A stretch of 64,000 nucleotides of DNA, from NCBI GenBank assembly GCA_910587515.1, contig CAJULW010000040.1:56779-120778 (forward strand), in the 5' to 3' direction. Below are positions 37,146 through 45,993 of the stretch, piece by piece. Position 1 is the stretch's first letter. The number at the start of each line of letters is the position of its first letter. Source of the stretch: an uncultured Duncaniella sp. GTDB taxonomy: Bacteria; Bacteroidota; Bacteroidia; Bacteroidales; Muribaculaceae. A program made the position numbers and the translations under genes. The notes below the pieces were generated by a model. That model did not search any database. It was not told the DNA's origin and worked only from the letters and a program-made list of their open reading frames with translations.

Positions 37146-37727
37146 TTATCGAAACCCACAAAGCAGACGTTCCAAAAGCGGAAGTAAAGGATTCTTACCG
37201 TCATTATTTATATATGTGACACAAGAATGCGGTTTTTCAGGCACATATATATTTTGAGAACGAATACGCGAGAGCACCTCGTCACGAGTGCAATTGCTTC
37301 TCGACATAACCCTCGACACACGCAAGTCGTGTGGGGCTTGTATTTCCCATACAGCATCCACAATCTTATCAAGTCCACTCTGATACATGATCGCTGTCTC
37401 CACAAACAACAATGGCTTGTCTCTATGCCGACATGTCCAGGACAATATATCCTTGCGGACAGCCGCATGGACAATTCCGTTAAGCTTTTGCAACGCCTCA
37501 TGGTCGGTGAACACAACGGAACTTAATTTTTTACGGTCAATCTTCCCGTCAGATCCCACCGCATCAGGATGGATGTCACGTTTTAAGTAAAACTTGATAT
37601 CCTCATCCGCATCCATTATTGCTTTAGCCCTGCTATCACAGTCATAGACCTTAAAGCCCATGGCTACGAGCATTCTACTGACAATGGTTTTCCCGCTTCC
37701 TATTCCTCCACTGACCGCTATGAGCAT
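37146..37727 (-). CDS. coaE: Dephospho-CoA kinase
   Basis: A 193-residue P-loop kinase that phosphorylates the 3'-hydroxyl of dephospho-CoA, the last step of CoA synthesis. The Walker A motif is GGIGSGKT (residues 7-14); the DCDSRAK substrate stretch and the lid region around RVMSRSNCTRDEV are present. It lies 38 nt after the ybbR gene and follows nusB-yajC-ybbR, a gene order common in Bacteroidetes. CoaBC is also encoded in this window at 54125-55348. Confidence 0.93.
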   Translation of the reverse strand: MLIAVSGGIGSGKTIVSRMLVAMGFKVYDCDSRAKAIMDADEDIKFYLKRDIHPDAVGSDGKIDRKKLSSVVFTDHEALQKLNGIVHAAVRKDILSWTCRHRDKPLLFVETAIMYQSGLDKIVDAVWEIQAPHDLRVSRVMSRSNCTRDEVLSRIRSQNIYVPEKPHSCVTYINNDGKNPLLPLLERLLCGFR

Positions 37728-37765
37728 AGTTCAACCATCAATCATAAATTATATTGCGTTCCCAT

Positions 37766-38737
37766 CTATTTTGAGTTCTCTATTATATAGTCGACACTAT
37801 CGGGAGAAAAACTCACATTATGATACACGGAAGGCACAGCCGATATTGTCACAGGGAGCTTGCGACGCGAAGGCTTTACATTCCGATAATCAACGTATGC
37901 CTTCATCTGATAATCATCGTTATAGGCACTCATCGGCACAAGATAGCTTATTTCTACTTTTGACGGGAAAGTTATCAGACTGACGCCTTCAGGCATATTG
38001 TTGACATCAATCCTGACATTACGCTTACGTGAGATCAAAGGCTCTACCGGAACCGTCACGACAACCTTATCAGGAATAATCCTAACACCAGATATAGGCT
38101 TCACGGCTACTTCATAGCGCATAGTATCATTAAGGTCTGATTTCACAATAGGCTCCGTCGAAACAAACTTCAGAGAACGGGGCAAATCCGCAACTGAATA
38201 TAACGTTACTGAATCCACATCAGCCTTTATCGGACCTGAAACTATATATTGAAGGTTTGGATGAATGTCGGCTTGAACCATAAGTTTAACCTTGACACCA
38301 GGTTGAGATGTAAACGACAACCTTAACGAATCCGGACGACAAGATATAATCTGCACTCCGTTGCCGAAATATTCCCTCAAACGAGATTCAAGCCTCGGTT
38401 TATTGATGACAAATGATGCGTCTTGAACATTTTCCTGCCATTTGAACTTGATCGGTGACATCTTGCCCCAAAGAAATCGCAACAACTGAGAATCCTTGCC
38501 TTTTACACTGACACCCAAAGCCGGAGGCACTTGGCCGATAACAGTCACGCTGTCAGGCACATCAGCCAATTCCACCGGCAACTCAAAATCACGTTGCACT
38601 TCGGTGTCAAGTGAAAGAAACACCCAAAACACAAAAGCGACTGCCACGAATAGCAGATATAACAATACGTTTTGGCCGCGGCTCGAACGTAGAGCCGCGG
38701 TCACTTTGCGTTGCACCCTCTGAGTCCTGTCGTTCAT
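37766..38737 (-). CDS. YbbR-like domain protein
   Basis: A 323-residue protein with one N-terminal membrane helix (about 22-44) and a periplasmic part made of YbbR-like beta repeats (about 50-310). In Firmicutes YbbR/CdaR regulates the diadenylate cyclase CdaA; no cyclase gene is in this window, so that role is inference. It lies between yajC and coaE with 38-nt gaps on both sides. Confidence 0.82.
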   Translation of the reverse strand: MNDRTQRVQRKVTAALRSSRGQNVLLYLLFVAVAFVFWVFLSLDTEVQRDFELPVELADVPDSVTVIGQVPPALGVSVKGKDSQLLRFLWGKMSPIKFKWQENVQDASFVINKPRLESRLREYFGNGVQIISCRPDSLRLSFTSQPGVKVKLMVQADIHPNLQYIVSGPIKADVDSVTLYSVADLPRSLKFVSTEPIVKSDLNDTMRYEVAVKPISGVRIIPDKVVVTVPVEPLISRKRNVRIDVNNMPEGVSLITFPSKVEISYLVPMSAYNDDYQMKAYVDYRNVKPSRRKLPVTISAVPSVYHNVSFSPDSVDYIIENSK

Positions 38738-38775
38738 ACAGCCTTCAATTCATAGCTTCGAACGGACCGAAAACA

Positions 38776-39099
38776 TTACTTGCCGCCCTTGTCTGCAGCA
38801 TCGGCCGCAGCCTGCTGAGCGGAAGGATATACCGAACCCTTGTCTACATCGATGCGGACATCCTTTGCGATCTCGACTGTAAAAGTCATATCGGAAATAG
38901 CTTTTATCTTGCCATGAATGCCGCCTGCGGTGACAACCGGATCATTTACTTTGAGCCCTTCACGGAACTTTTTGATTTCGTTCTGCCTCTTTTGCTGAGG
39001 ACGTATCATCATGAAATAGAAAACCGCGATCAGAGCGACGATCATAAGAATATTCGCCCAACTCGAATTCATTGACTGCAGGAGAATAGTATTGAACAT
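38776..39099 (-). CDS. yajC: Sec translocon accessory subunit YajC
   Basis: A 107-residue single-pass membrane protein with the helix about residues 15-33 followed by the family signature FYFMMIRPQQKRQNE, then a small beta domain beginning LKVNDPVVTAGGIHGKI, and an Ala-rich tail. YajC associates with SecDF. It lies between nusB and ybbR in the same orientation. The 61-nt gap to nusB holds no recognised site. Confidence 0.93.
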   Translation of the reverse strand: MFNTILLQSMNSSWANILMIVALIAVFYFMMIRPQQKRQNEIKKFREGLKVNDPVVTAGGIHGKIKAISDMTFTVEIAKDVRIDVDKGSVYPSAQQAAADAADKGGK

Positions 39100-39160
39100 A
39101 GACTTTTAATTGTTTTTATGTTTATTAATATTGTTTCAACAAATTTCGACGATGAAGTGT

Positions 39161-40600
39161 TTAGCCTTTCAACAAAACGCCTTTTTCCTTCAGATGATTG
39201 ATCACCGAATAAAGTATACCGTTGATGAACGCACCGCTACGAGGCGTACTATAAGCGTTCGCTATCTCAATATACTCATTCAACGTAACAGCTATAGGAA
39301 TAGCGGGAAAATTCATCAGTTCCGTTATAGCAGCGACCATTATCACTATATCCATGAAAGCGAGACGTTCAGCATCCCAACGATGCTGATTTACAAATGA
39401 GTCTATCAATTCTCGGTATTCATCACAATTCTTTACCGCGATATCGAAAAGCGACGAACCGAAACAACCATCCTCCTCATCCTTAAATTGAGGCAGCATA
39501 CTGACATCCACACCTTCATTACCGCTTTGTGCAAACCGACGAACGGTTTTAAGAACGAAAGTCCCCATCACATGCATGTCATCGTTCCAATAAACTGATT
39601 TCGACTCTAGAGCTTCAGCAAGATCGTCGTCAGGGAGTATTATATTTTTGTATACCTGACGCCAAAAATCGCAATCCTCTTCAAAAGAGGGCTCACCGAC
39701 ACGCGCCATATAATCAGCGTAAATATCGCTTCCTGTTATCTTATCAAGTATGCTCCTAACCAAAAGGACATCTGAATCCCATGAAATCTTCTTTTGACTC
39801 AGATAATCCTGGAAATCACAGTTGTTTTCAAGAGCTTTTATGAAACTGTTTTCAACAAAGCGCATATTCGGATGCAGATCCTCATCCGTAGGAAGATATT
39901 TATGTTTTGCCGCATCAAGACGCTGATCCTGCATACGTGTGATCTCAACAGACAAAAGCAACAGTCTGTAATATAGTTCATGAGCTTTGTCAAGAGAATA
40001 GTCCAACGCGTGACGGGCATGATTAAAAAGTGCCCGGTTATCGTTATACTCGTTAAGCGTGCGCAACAAGGAGTCGACAGCCCTCGTGAATCCGACCATG
40101 GTGAAATCCGGATTCTTTCGTGCTACCGCCATAAATTCCGGGTTCTCGGCTATAAGATTATTGATGATAGACACCCATAAAACAACATCGTCTTTCAACT
40201 CAGGTTTTTTGATACGCACGTAGCTTTTATAAGCCGGAAGTGAAGGTATAGCATCATAGATCGACGGTATCACAGAATCAAACTGCGCGACTCCGGAACG
40301 GTCACGAAGGATGAGCGACCTTATCTCGTCAATTCCGTTCAACGATCGCGCCAACGAATTTCTTTCAATATGCTTATTGAGAGCGATTCCTCGCAGAGGT
40401 GACATCCTGCGTCCGGCCGAAACGTCAAAACCGGACATCTCAATTATCATAAGTAACAAATCGAGATATAATTCATGTCCATATTTTTTATCACGTGAAG
40501 GATTCTCAACCTGCTGCTCGATCTTAAATTCACTCTGGGTCAGTAGATACGAATAGAGCAACTGGACAACTTTGATTCTAATCAAAACTCGATTTATCAT
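39161..40600 (-). CDS. nusB: Transcription antitermination factor NusB, unusually long
   Basis: A 479-residue protein, against about 140 in E. coli and, to my knowledge, about 300 in Bacteroides. It begins with the family's first helix (MINRVLIRIKVVQLLYSYLL). The C-terminal 130 residues form the NusB RNA-binding core, with NQHRWDAERLAFMDIVIM, VTLNEYIEIANAYSTPRSGAFINGIL. An insertion of about 155 residues follows the first helix. Its start and the resumption point share a D-K-x-x-HELY-x-x-LLL pattern (about residues 37-55 and 198-216), suggesting partial internal duplication. NusB with S10 acts in rRNA antitermination. ATG at 40600. Confidence 0.85.
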   Translation of the reverse strand: MINRVLIRIKVVQLLYSYLLTQSEFKIEQQVENPSRDKKYGHELYLDLLLMIIEMSGFDVSAGRRMSPLRGIALNKHIERNSLARSLNGIDEIRSLILRDRSGVAQFDSVIPSIYDAIPSLPAYKSYVRIKKPELKDDVVLWVSIINNLIAENPEFMAVARKNPDFTMVGFTRAVDSLLRTLNEYNDNRALFNHARHALDYSLDKAHELYYRLLLLSVEITRMQDQRLDAAKHKYLPTDEDLHPNMRFVENSFIKALENNCDFQDYLSQKKISWDSDVLLVRSILDKITGSDIYADYMARVGEPSFEEDCDFWRQVYKNIILPDDDLAEALESKSVYWNDDMHVMGTFVLKTVRRFAQSGNEGVDVSMLPQFKDEEDGCFGSSLFDIAVKNCDEYRELIDSFVNQHRWDAERLAFMDIVIMVAAITELMNFPAIPIAVTLNEYIEIANAYSTPRSGAFINGILYSVINHLKEKGVLLKG

Positions 40601-40644
40601 GACTCTTAAAGAACTATTTTTTTCTTGCTAATGAATTGACGCTG

Positions 40645-40652
40645 CAAATTTA
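40645..40652 (-). promoter_or_regulatory. -7 element for nusB
   Basis: A perfect TAAATTTG on the minus strand, 45 nt before the nusB start. No good -33 element at the expected spacing. It would drive nusB-yajC-ybbR-coaE. Confidence 0.5.
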
Positions 40653-40741
40653 CTATTTTTTCTTGAACCGAGTATGACAAACCATAACAAAATGCACGGT
40701 TGATAAAAACATTTGCATCCAATTACGGCCTCTTAAAACAA

Positions 40742-41440
40742 TCAAACCGTATATCCGAGCATCGAAAGTATAAAAGGCGTGAGCAATGCCGTGAAAAGCC
40801 CGTTAAGTGTCAAACCGAGCGACGAAAAAGCACCATAACGGTAACCGGCCTCCATTGCAACCGAAGTTCCGACGGCATGGGCAGCAGTCCCCATTGAGAG
40901 ACCTTGAGCTATCGGACTTTTAACTCTTGACATTTTCATCATTTTAAATCCGGCTATCCCACCGAAAATCCCTGTACAGATGACAACAGCAGCCGTCAAC
41001 GCAGAAATTCCACCGATCGTCTCGGTTATTTCGATAGCGATAGGCGTTGTCACTGATTTTGGCGCAAGAGACAACACCACTTCCTTCGAAGCGCCAAGCA
41101 ATTCAGCCACAGCCACGACAGAGACTGTACCGATAATACATCCGGCAAGTTCTGCAAGAAGAATGGGCAACAGTTGCTTCTTTATCGACTCAAGTTGTCT
41201 GTAAAGAGGAACACCGAGAGCGACGACAGCCGGTTTAAGCCAAAAATCTATATATACCCCGCTCTCGGAATATGTCTCATATCCGATACCACAACTCATC
41301 AGCACCACCATCAATACAACGATGGTGACAAGTATGGGATTAAGGAAAGACATTCCCGTACGTCGTTGGACAAGCTGCGCGGAAACATAAACAGCAAACG
41401 TCAGCGCAAGTAAAAAATATTTATTAGTGAGAAATTCCAT
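40742..41440 (-). CDS. lrgB: LrgB/CidB-family membrane protein
   Basis: A 232-residue protein with about seven to eight hydrophobic helices and the LrgB pattern KPAVVALGVPLYRQ, LAPKSVTTPIAIEI, and MGTAAHAVGTSVAME. The LrgAB/CidAB system was named for murein hydrolase control; homologues are now also linked to pyruvate or glycolate transport. It overlaps lrgA by 17 nt. Which role applies here is not visible. The gene ends 141 nt before the nusB start in the same orientation. Confidence 0.92.
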   Translation of the reverse strand: MEFLTNKYFLLALTFAVYVSAQLVQRRTGMSFLNPILVTIVVLMVVLMSCGIGYETYSESGVYIDFWLKPAVVALGVPLYRQLESIKKQLLPILLAELAGCIIGTVSVVAVAELLGASKEVVLSLAPKSVTTPIAIEITETIGGISALTAAVVICTGIFGGIAGFKMMKMSRVKSPIAQGLSMGTAAHAVGTSVAMEAGYRYGAFSSLGLTLNGLFTALLTPFILSMLGYTV

Positions 41441-41786
41441 TGTGTTTTGAAGTCATCTTACGCACAGTCTGGTGAACCCATCCGGTAACGGCTATTATTA
41501 AAAATGTGCTCACAACGCATGAAGCGACGATCGGAAGCCACTGTCGCTCTATCAGCCCGAGACAATTCATCAGTCCCACCCCTGCAGGGACAAAGAAAAA
41601 ACCTAAATTTTTGATCAGAAAATCCGCTGCCTTATCAACCCAAAACACACGCACAAGGCGCAACTTCAAAGCCGCGGCAAGCATAAGCATACCTATTATA
41701 CTTGAAGGCACCGGAACACCGGTCAACCATACAATCAACTCGCCCAACGCTAAAAAAGCGAAAAGGACAGCACATTGCAAAATCAT
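41424..41786 (-). CDS. lrgA: LrgA/CidA-family holin-like protein
   Basis: A 120-residue protein with four predicted membrane helices and the family motif VPSSIIGMLML followed by FFVPAGVGLM. It is the small partner of LrgB and overlaps it by 17 nt, so the two are translated from one mRNA. Divergent from rho. A good -7 element lies 121 nt upstream. Confidence 0.9.
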   Translation of the reverse strand: MILQCAVLFAFLALGELIVWLTGVPVPSSIIGMLMLAAALKLRLVRVFWVDKAADFLIKNLGFFFVPAGVGLMNCLGLIERQWLPIVASCVVSTFLIIAVTGWVHQTVRKMTSKHNGISH

Positions 41787-41906
41787 TACGCAATAATATA
41801 TAATTTACCTTAAATTTAGAATCCAGGATACTTCAAAACATTATGTGCCACAACTATACAGCCTTTTTTGTCACAGTCATATACACATATATCATCAACA
41901 TGGGTA

Positions 41907-41936
41907 CAAATATACGAACTAAATCCGGAGACCGAA
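41907..41936 (-). promoter_or_regulatory. Promoter of lrgA-lrgB
   Basis: On the minus strand: TTCG (41933-41936), 18-nt spacer, perfect TATATTTG (41907-41914). It predicts a leader of about 115 nt. Confidence 0.55.
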
Positions 41937-41952
41937 CATTTTTTGTTATTTA

Positions 41953-41984
41953 TTTGTTGGATATTAAAATTGATTGTATCTTTG
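41953..41984 (+). promoter_or_regulatory. rho promoter
   Basis: A perfect Bacteroidetes promoter: TTTG (41953-41956), 20-nt spacer, TATCTTTG (41977-41984). Predicted start about 41989, so the rho leader is nearly 385 nt. Confidence 0.75.
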
Positions 41985-42372
41985 CAGCGTTCTAAACATT
42001 TGTAGCTGTAATCTAAGTCTTCTAAAACCAATTAGGCTTTAGAATTTGAATACCTAATGACTAAAACAGGCTCACAAAAATCCCTCCGGACACCAATCAT
42101 CAATTCACCATTCCGTAATTCCATTGACCGGTGTCTGTAAAAGGACAGAAAATAGATCAATTCCCTTTCAACATTTTTGGACATTGCTTAAGGCACAACA
42201 AGAGCGATTTACTCCCCCCGTATTTTGTACATCCTGTTTGTTTATCTTTATAATCAAACAATTATAGCAATCCGGGAATCGGGAGTTTTGAATTGAATTT
42301 TAATTCTAAAAATAATATCACCCTTTGGAGCGCGACACTGCGCTCGCCAATGTATACCCACTATATATAAAG
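41985..42372 (+). promoter_or_regulatory. Long structured 5' leader of rho
   Basis: It contains several inverted repeats: ATTAGG / CCTAAT (42031-42036, 42053-42058); CGGACACC / GGTGTCTG (42087-42094, 42130-42137, with one G-U); and a perfect GAGCGC / GCGCTC hairpin with a 6-nt loop at 42328-42345, ending 27 nt before the rho ATG. A 27-codon open frame (42057-42140) spans the second hairpin. Rho is autoregulated in several bacteria, so leader control is plausible; the mechanism here is inference. Confidence 0.5.
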
Positions 42373-44571
42373 ATGTATAATTATACAGAACTCGAAGCCA
42401 TGGACGATACTCAACTCAAAAAAGTAGCTCAGTCCAACGGCATAAAAAAAATAAATCTTGACGACAAAGAAAACCTTGTCTACGAAATCCTTGACAAACA
42501 GGCACGTGACGTGGCTGCCACTTCGAATGCGGCAGGAGCTACGGGCAAAGGGCGGAAAAACAAGAAAGATGTAAACGAAGACAAGACCGATAAAAATCCG
42601 AGTAAAAAGAAAGAAAACGAGCAGACAGAATCTCCCGAACATACAACCGAAACAGAAAACCAACAGAAACGTCGCGGACGAAAACCGAAAAGCACCGATG
42701 ACAAGGACACACCGAAAGCTGACACAAATATAGACCGTTCAACTGAAAACGATATAAAACCCGACGCAACCGAAATACCGGTTGACAACAAAGCAACTCA
42801 GTCGCAAGGTGAACAACAGACCAAACGTCGCCGCGGACGACCACCGCGCAACTCAAAACCGGAAGATAACGTTACTGTTTCAACGGAATCGGACAACAAT
42901 AGCAGTGAGCTATCCTCAAACGATCATATAACCGCTCTTGCCACTATAGATTCAGCGTCGGCTGTTCTTCCGGTCCAAACCGAAGAAGCAAACAAAGAGA
43001 AAAGCCATGATGCCGATGCCCCGACCGATACAGATATATCTCAATCAAGTCAGGAGAACAATGATGACAAGCCCCGCCACGGAGTATTCATCAGGCCTGG
43101 ACAGACTCCCGAAGCCGCCCAACCGGATACAATACAGGAAAACGCTCCGGAACCACGCCAGCAACAACAGCCGCAACAACGACGCGATTTCCGACCAAAA
43201 GACAGTTCGTTCGGTTCCTTTTTCCCCCGTTCCGGAGGACGCACATTCGCACCACGCGGACAACATCAGGAAAAAGAGCATGGCCAACAACAACCAGTAT
43301 TTCCACAACAACTCCTCCAACCTGCCACACCGATTGTCATTGGTGAACCAGGAATGGAAAAACAGCAACCCCAAGGGAAAAAGAATAAGAAAAACCGTAA
43401 CAAGAACCAACAGCAAGACCAACAGAGAGGACAGCAGTTTCCTACATACAGCTTCGATGGGATAATCGAGACCACAGGTGTTCTTGAAATCGCACCGGAA
43501 GGGCACGGATTTCTCCGATCAAGCGACTACAACTATCTCGCGTCACCTGATGATGTACTCGTAACCAAAGAACAGATCAAACAGTACGCCCTCCGTACCG
43601 GTGACGTTGTCGAAGCGACACTTCGAGCCCCGCGTGAAGGCGACAAATATTTCCCGCTAAGCAGTGTCCGCTGTGTCAACGGAAGGTCACCCGAATATAT
43701 CCGTGACCGCGTGGCTTTCGAACATCTCACCCCGCTCTTTCCCAACGAGAAATTCGATCTCACATCAGGTCGCTCAAACAACATTTCCACCCGCGTAGTC
43801 GACATGTTCTCTCCGATAGGCAAAGGCCAACGCGGACTGATCGTAGCTCCACCTAAGACAGGTAAAACAATACTTCTTAAAGATATCGCGAACGCCATCG
43901 CTGAAAATCATCCGGAAACCTACATAATGATTCTCCTAATTGACGAACGTCCGGAAGAAGTCACAGACATGAGTCGAAGCGTAAACGCGGAAGTAATCGC
44001 ATCAACATTCGACGAACCGGCCGACCGCCATGTCAAGATAGCATCAATCGTACTCGAAAAAGCGAAACGAATGGTCGAATGCGGCCATGATGTAGTAATC
44101 CTGCTTGATTCAATCACACGGCTCGCACGAGCTTACAATACATGTGCTCCGGCCTCAGGCAAGATACTTTCAGGTGGTGTCGACGCCAACGCACTCCAGA
44201 AGCCCAAACGTTTCTTCGGAGCCGCCAGAAATATTGAAAACGGAGGTTCTCTCACAATAATCGCGACAGCTCTTACGGAAACAAGCTCTAAGATGGATGA
44301 GGTCATATTCGAAGAATTCAAGGGTACAGGCAACATGGAGTTGCAACTTGACCGCAAGCTATCCAACAAGCGCATATTCCCTGCCGTGGACATTACGGCT
44401 TCTTCCACACGCCGTGACGACTTATTGTTACGTAACGAAACCCTCAACCGCATGTGGATATTGCGTCGCTTCCTCAGCGACCGTAACTCAATAGAAGCAA
44501 TGGAATTTATCAAAGATCGCATGGAACGCACCTCAGACAATGAGCAACTACTCCGTACCATGGGAGATTGA
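42373..44571 (+). CDS. rho: Transcription termination factor Rho with long disordered insert
   Basis: A 732-residue Rho helicase, against about 420 in E. coli. A Rho_N domain covers residues 1-45. A low-complexity Lys/Glu/Asn/Gln/Pro-rich region (about 47-355) follows. Then come the cold-shock-like RNA-binding domain (about 358-440) and the RecA-type ATPase (about 455-730), with Walker A APPKTGKT and Walker B VVILLDSITR. The insert carries two AT-hook-like cores, RGRKP (101-105) and RGRPP (154-158). In B. thetaiotaomicron a comparable Rho insert is reported to drive phase separation. The start at MYNYTELEAMDD matches family N-termini; a TTG 16 codons upstream lies in a leader hairpin and was rejected. 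Confidence 0.95.
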   Translation: MYNYTELEAMDDTQLKKVAQSNGIKKINLDDKENLVYEILDKQARDVAATSNAAGATGKGRKNKKDVNEDKTDKNPSKKKENEQTESPEHTTETENQQKRRGRKPKSTDDKDTPKADTNIDRSTENDIKPDATEIPVDNKATQSQGEQQTKRRRGRPPRNSKPEDNVTVSTESDNNSSELSSNDHITALATIDSASAVLPVQTEEANKEKSHDADAPTDTDISQSSQENNDDKPRHGVFIRPGQTPEAAQPDTIQENAPEPRQQQQPQQRRDFRPKDSSFGSFFPRSGGRTFAPRGQHQEKEHGQQQPVFPQQLLQPATPIVIGEPGMEKQQPQGKKNKKNRNKNQQQDQQRGQQFPTYSFDGIIETTGVLEIAPEGHGFLRSSDYNYLASPDDVLVTKEQIKQYALRTGDVVEATLRAPREGDKYFPLSSVRCVNGRSPEYIRDRVAFEHLTPLFPNEKFDLTSGRSNNISTRVVDMFSPIGKGQRGLIVAPPKTGKTILLKDIANAIAENHPETYIMILLIDERPEEVTDMSRSVNAEVIASTFDEPADRHVKIASIVLEKAKRMVECGHDVVILLDSITRLARAYNTCAPASGKILSGGVDANALQKPKRFFGAARNIENGGSLTIIATALTETSSKMDEVIFEEFKGTGNMELQLDRKLSNKRIFPAVDITASSTRRDDLLLRNETLNRMWILRRFLSDRNSIEAMEFIKDRMERTSDNEQLLRTMGD

Positions 44572-44644
44572 TTCGCGACAAATCCAACATAACACCGAGC
44601 CCATACAAACAGCGACCTTTTGACCGCAACGTTATGAACATTTA

Positions 44645-44674
44645 AGGAGGAGAAGATGTCGGTCTTCTCCTCCT
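44645..44674 (+). terminator. Hairpin after rho
   Basis: A perfect 12-bp stem (AGGAGGAGAAGA / TCTTCTCCTCCT) with loop TGTCGG, 73 nt after the rho stop. The following T-tract is short, so it may terminate or protect the 3' end. Confidence 0.75.
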
Positions 44675-44775
44675 AATTTATCTGCGAAGGTAGATTCTAT
44701 AACGAAGTGCAAAAAACTGTCCTGAATAGACCATAAAACCGACACGGTCATCACCTTAATTCGGTATTTTATCCG

Positions 44776-44783
44776 TATATTTG
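44776..44783 (+). promoter_or_regulatory. -7 element for the acetyltransferase gene
   Basis: A perfect TATATTTG 56 nt before the ATG; no convincing -33 element at 18-21 nt. Confidence 0.5.
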
Positions 44784-44838
44784 TAATTTAATTAAAAAGA
44801 TTCTGTTTTTTACAGACGTCAATATTAAAACTAAAATT

Positions 44839-45441
44839 ATGGATGGCCTTGAATACATGAAAAACGGGAAATGGCACAACGGATTCACCGATGACATAGC
44901 CGCTGGCCTTGACAGAGGAGCCTCGATGTGTTTTGAACTTAACAGGACACATCCATCAATGAAAACCGAACGTCAACGCATCTTGAAAGATCTTTTAGGC
45001 TCCGTTGGGGAGTCATGCATAATCCATTCTCCTTTCAGATGCGATTTCGGCAGTCATATACATATAGGAAATAATTTTATAGGTAATTTCAACCTCACTA
45101 TCCTTGATGAAGCACCGGTGCATATAGGTGACAATGTCTTTATCGGCCCTAATGTATCGATATATACCATCACACACGCACTGCTTGCCGAGCAACGCAA
45201 CAAAGGCATTATGCGTGCGAAACCAGTCAAAATAGGAAACAACGTATGGATAGGGGGAAACGTAGTGATACTACCCGGTGTGACAATCGGAGACAATGCC
45301 GTGATCGGGGCAGGTAGCCTTGTAACAAAAGACATTCCCACCGCTATGCTCGCAGTGGGAAATCCTTGTAAAGTAATCCGGCCAATAAACAATGATGACC
45401 GTATAACCGAAATCGCAGGTTATAATATCGAAAACATCTGA
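44839..45441 (+). CDS. Sugar O-acetyltransferase (maltose/galactoside acetyltransferase type)
   Basis: A 200-residue left-handed beta-helix enzyme. An N-terminal helical 'mac' domain (about residues 5-55) precedes hexapeptide repeats (about 60-185) with VHIGDNVFIGPNVSI, KIGNNVWIGGNVVILPGV and the conserved His in ITHALL. It transfers acetyl from acetyl-CoA to a sugar hydroxyl. LacA/Maa-type enzymes usually have loose sugar specificity. It is a single gene between rho and rpiB; a role with the EPS cluster is possible but not indicated by location. Confidence 0.88.
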   Translation: MDGLEYMKNGKWHNGFTDDIAAGLDRGASMCFELNRTHPSMKTERQRILKDLLGSVGESCIIHSPFRCDFGSHIHIGNNFIGNFNLTILDEAPVHIGDNVFIGPNVSIYTITHALLAEQRNKGIMRAKPVKIGNNVWIGGNVVILPGVTIGDNAVIGAGSLVTKDIPTAMLAVGNPCKVIRPINNDDRITEIAGYNIENI

Positions 45442-45483
45442 TATTTTAAATATTGGACAGGAATTAAATACCCCGACCCACGT

Positions 45484-45951
45484 TTATTTTCCACAACAAT
45501 CCGGAAGCGGTATCTTTTCGATACGACGTTCATGACGACCTCCGTCAAAAGGAGTGTTCATAAAAGCTTCCACGATATTGATCGCTGTAACACTGTCTAT
45601 GAAACGGGCTGGCAACACAAGCACATTGGCGTTGTTGTGACGACGGGCAAGCTCGGCAAGCTCTACACTCCAACAGATCGCAGCCCGCACACCTTGATGC
45701 TTGTTCAGCGTCATTCCTATGCCATTGCCCGAACCACAAAGGGCTATGGCTGGATAACACTCGCCTCTTTCAACAGCATAGGCACACGGATGGGCAAAAT
45801 CGGCATAGTCACAGCTCTCTGACGAAAAAGTGCCGAAATCCTTGTATGCAATTCCCATGGAATCAAAATACCCTTCAAGCAAAAGTTTCATTTCATATCC
45901 CGCATGGTCGCTACAAAACCCTACAGGGAGATTTTCTTTCAGAATTGACAT
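45484..45951 (-). CDS. rpiB: Ribose-5-phosphate isomerase B
   Basis: A 155-residue enzyme interconverting ribose-5-phosphate and ribulose-5-phosphate. The family signatures are SDHAGYEMK near the N-terminus, the active-site Cys in ALCGSGNGIGMTLNKH, and RHNNANVLVLPARF. Allose-6-phosphate isomerases share the fold, but no allose genes are near. It is the last gene of the yicC-gmk-nadD-DUF5063-rpiB run, 42 nt after DUF5063. Confidence 0.92.
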   Translation of the reverse strand: MSILKENLPVGFCSDHAGYEMKLLLEGYFDSMGIAYKDFGTFSSESCDYADFAHPCAYAVERGECYPAIALCGSGNGIGMTLNKHQGVRAAICWSVELAELARRHNNANVLVLPARFIDSVTAINIVEAFMNTPFDGGRHERRIEKIPLPDCCGK

Positions 45952-45993
45952 AATCCTATCTATTATTTACGTTAGTCAAAACACATCGGACTC

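Noticed and set aside
40742..41786. LrgA/LrgB as a toxin-antitoxin or lysis module
   Set aside because: Holin-like naming is historical; overlap and context fit a membrane transport pair, with no toxin features.
41816..42031. 71-codon minus-strand frame between lrgA and rho
   Set aside because: It starts with TTG and covers the promoters of both genes; Cys-rich translation has no family resemblance.
43141..43437. DNA repeat tract of CAA/CAG in rho
   Set aside because: It reflects poly-Gln-rich coding sequence with mixed codons, not a tandem DNA repeat.
43045..43506. Long minus-strand open frame (153 codons) opposite rho
   Set aside because: It mirrors the Gln/Lys-rich codons of the Rho insert, giving Leu/Val-rich low-complexity translation; no start context or family.
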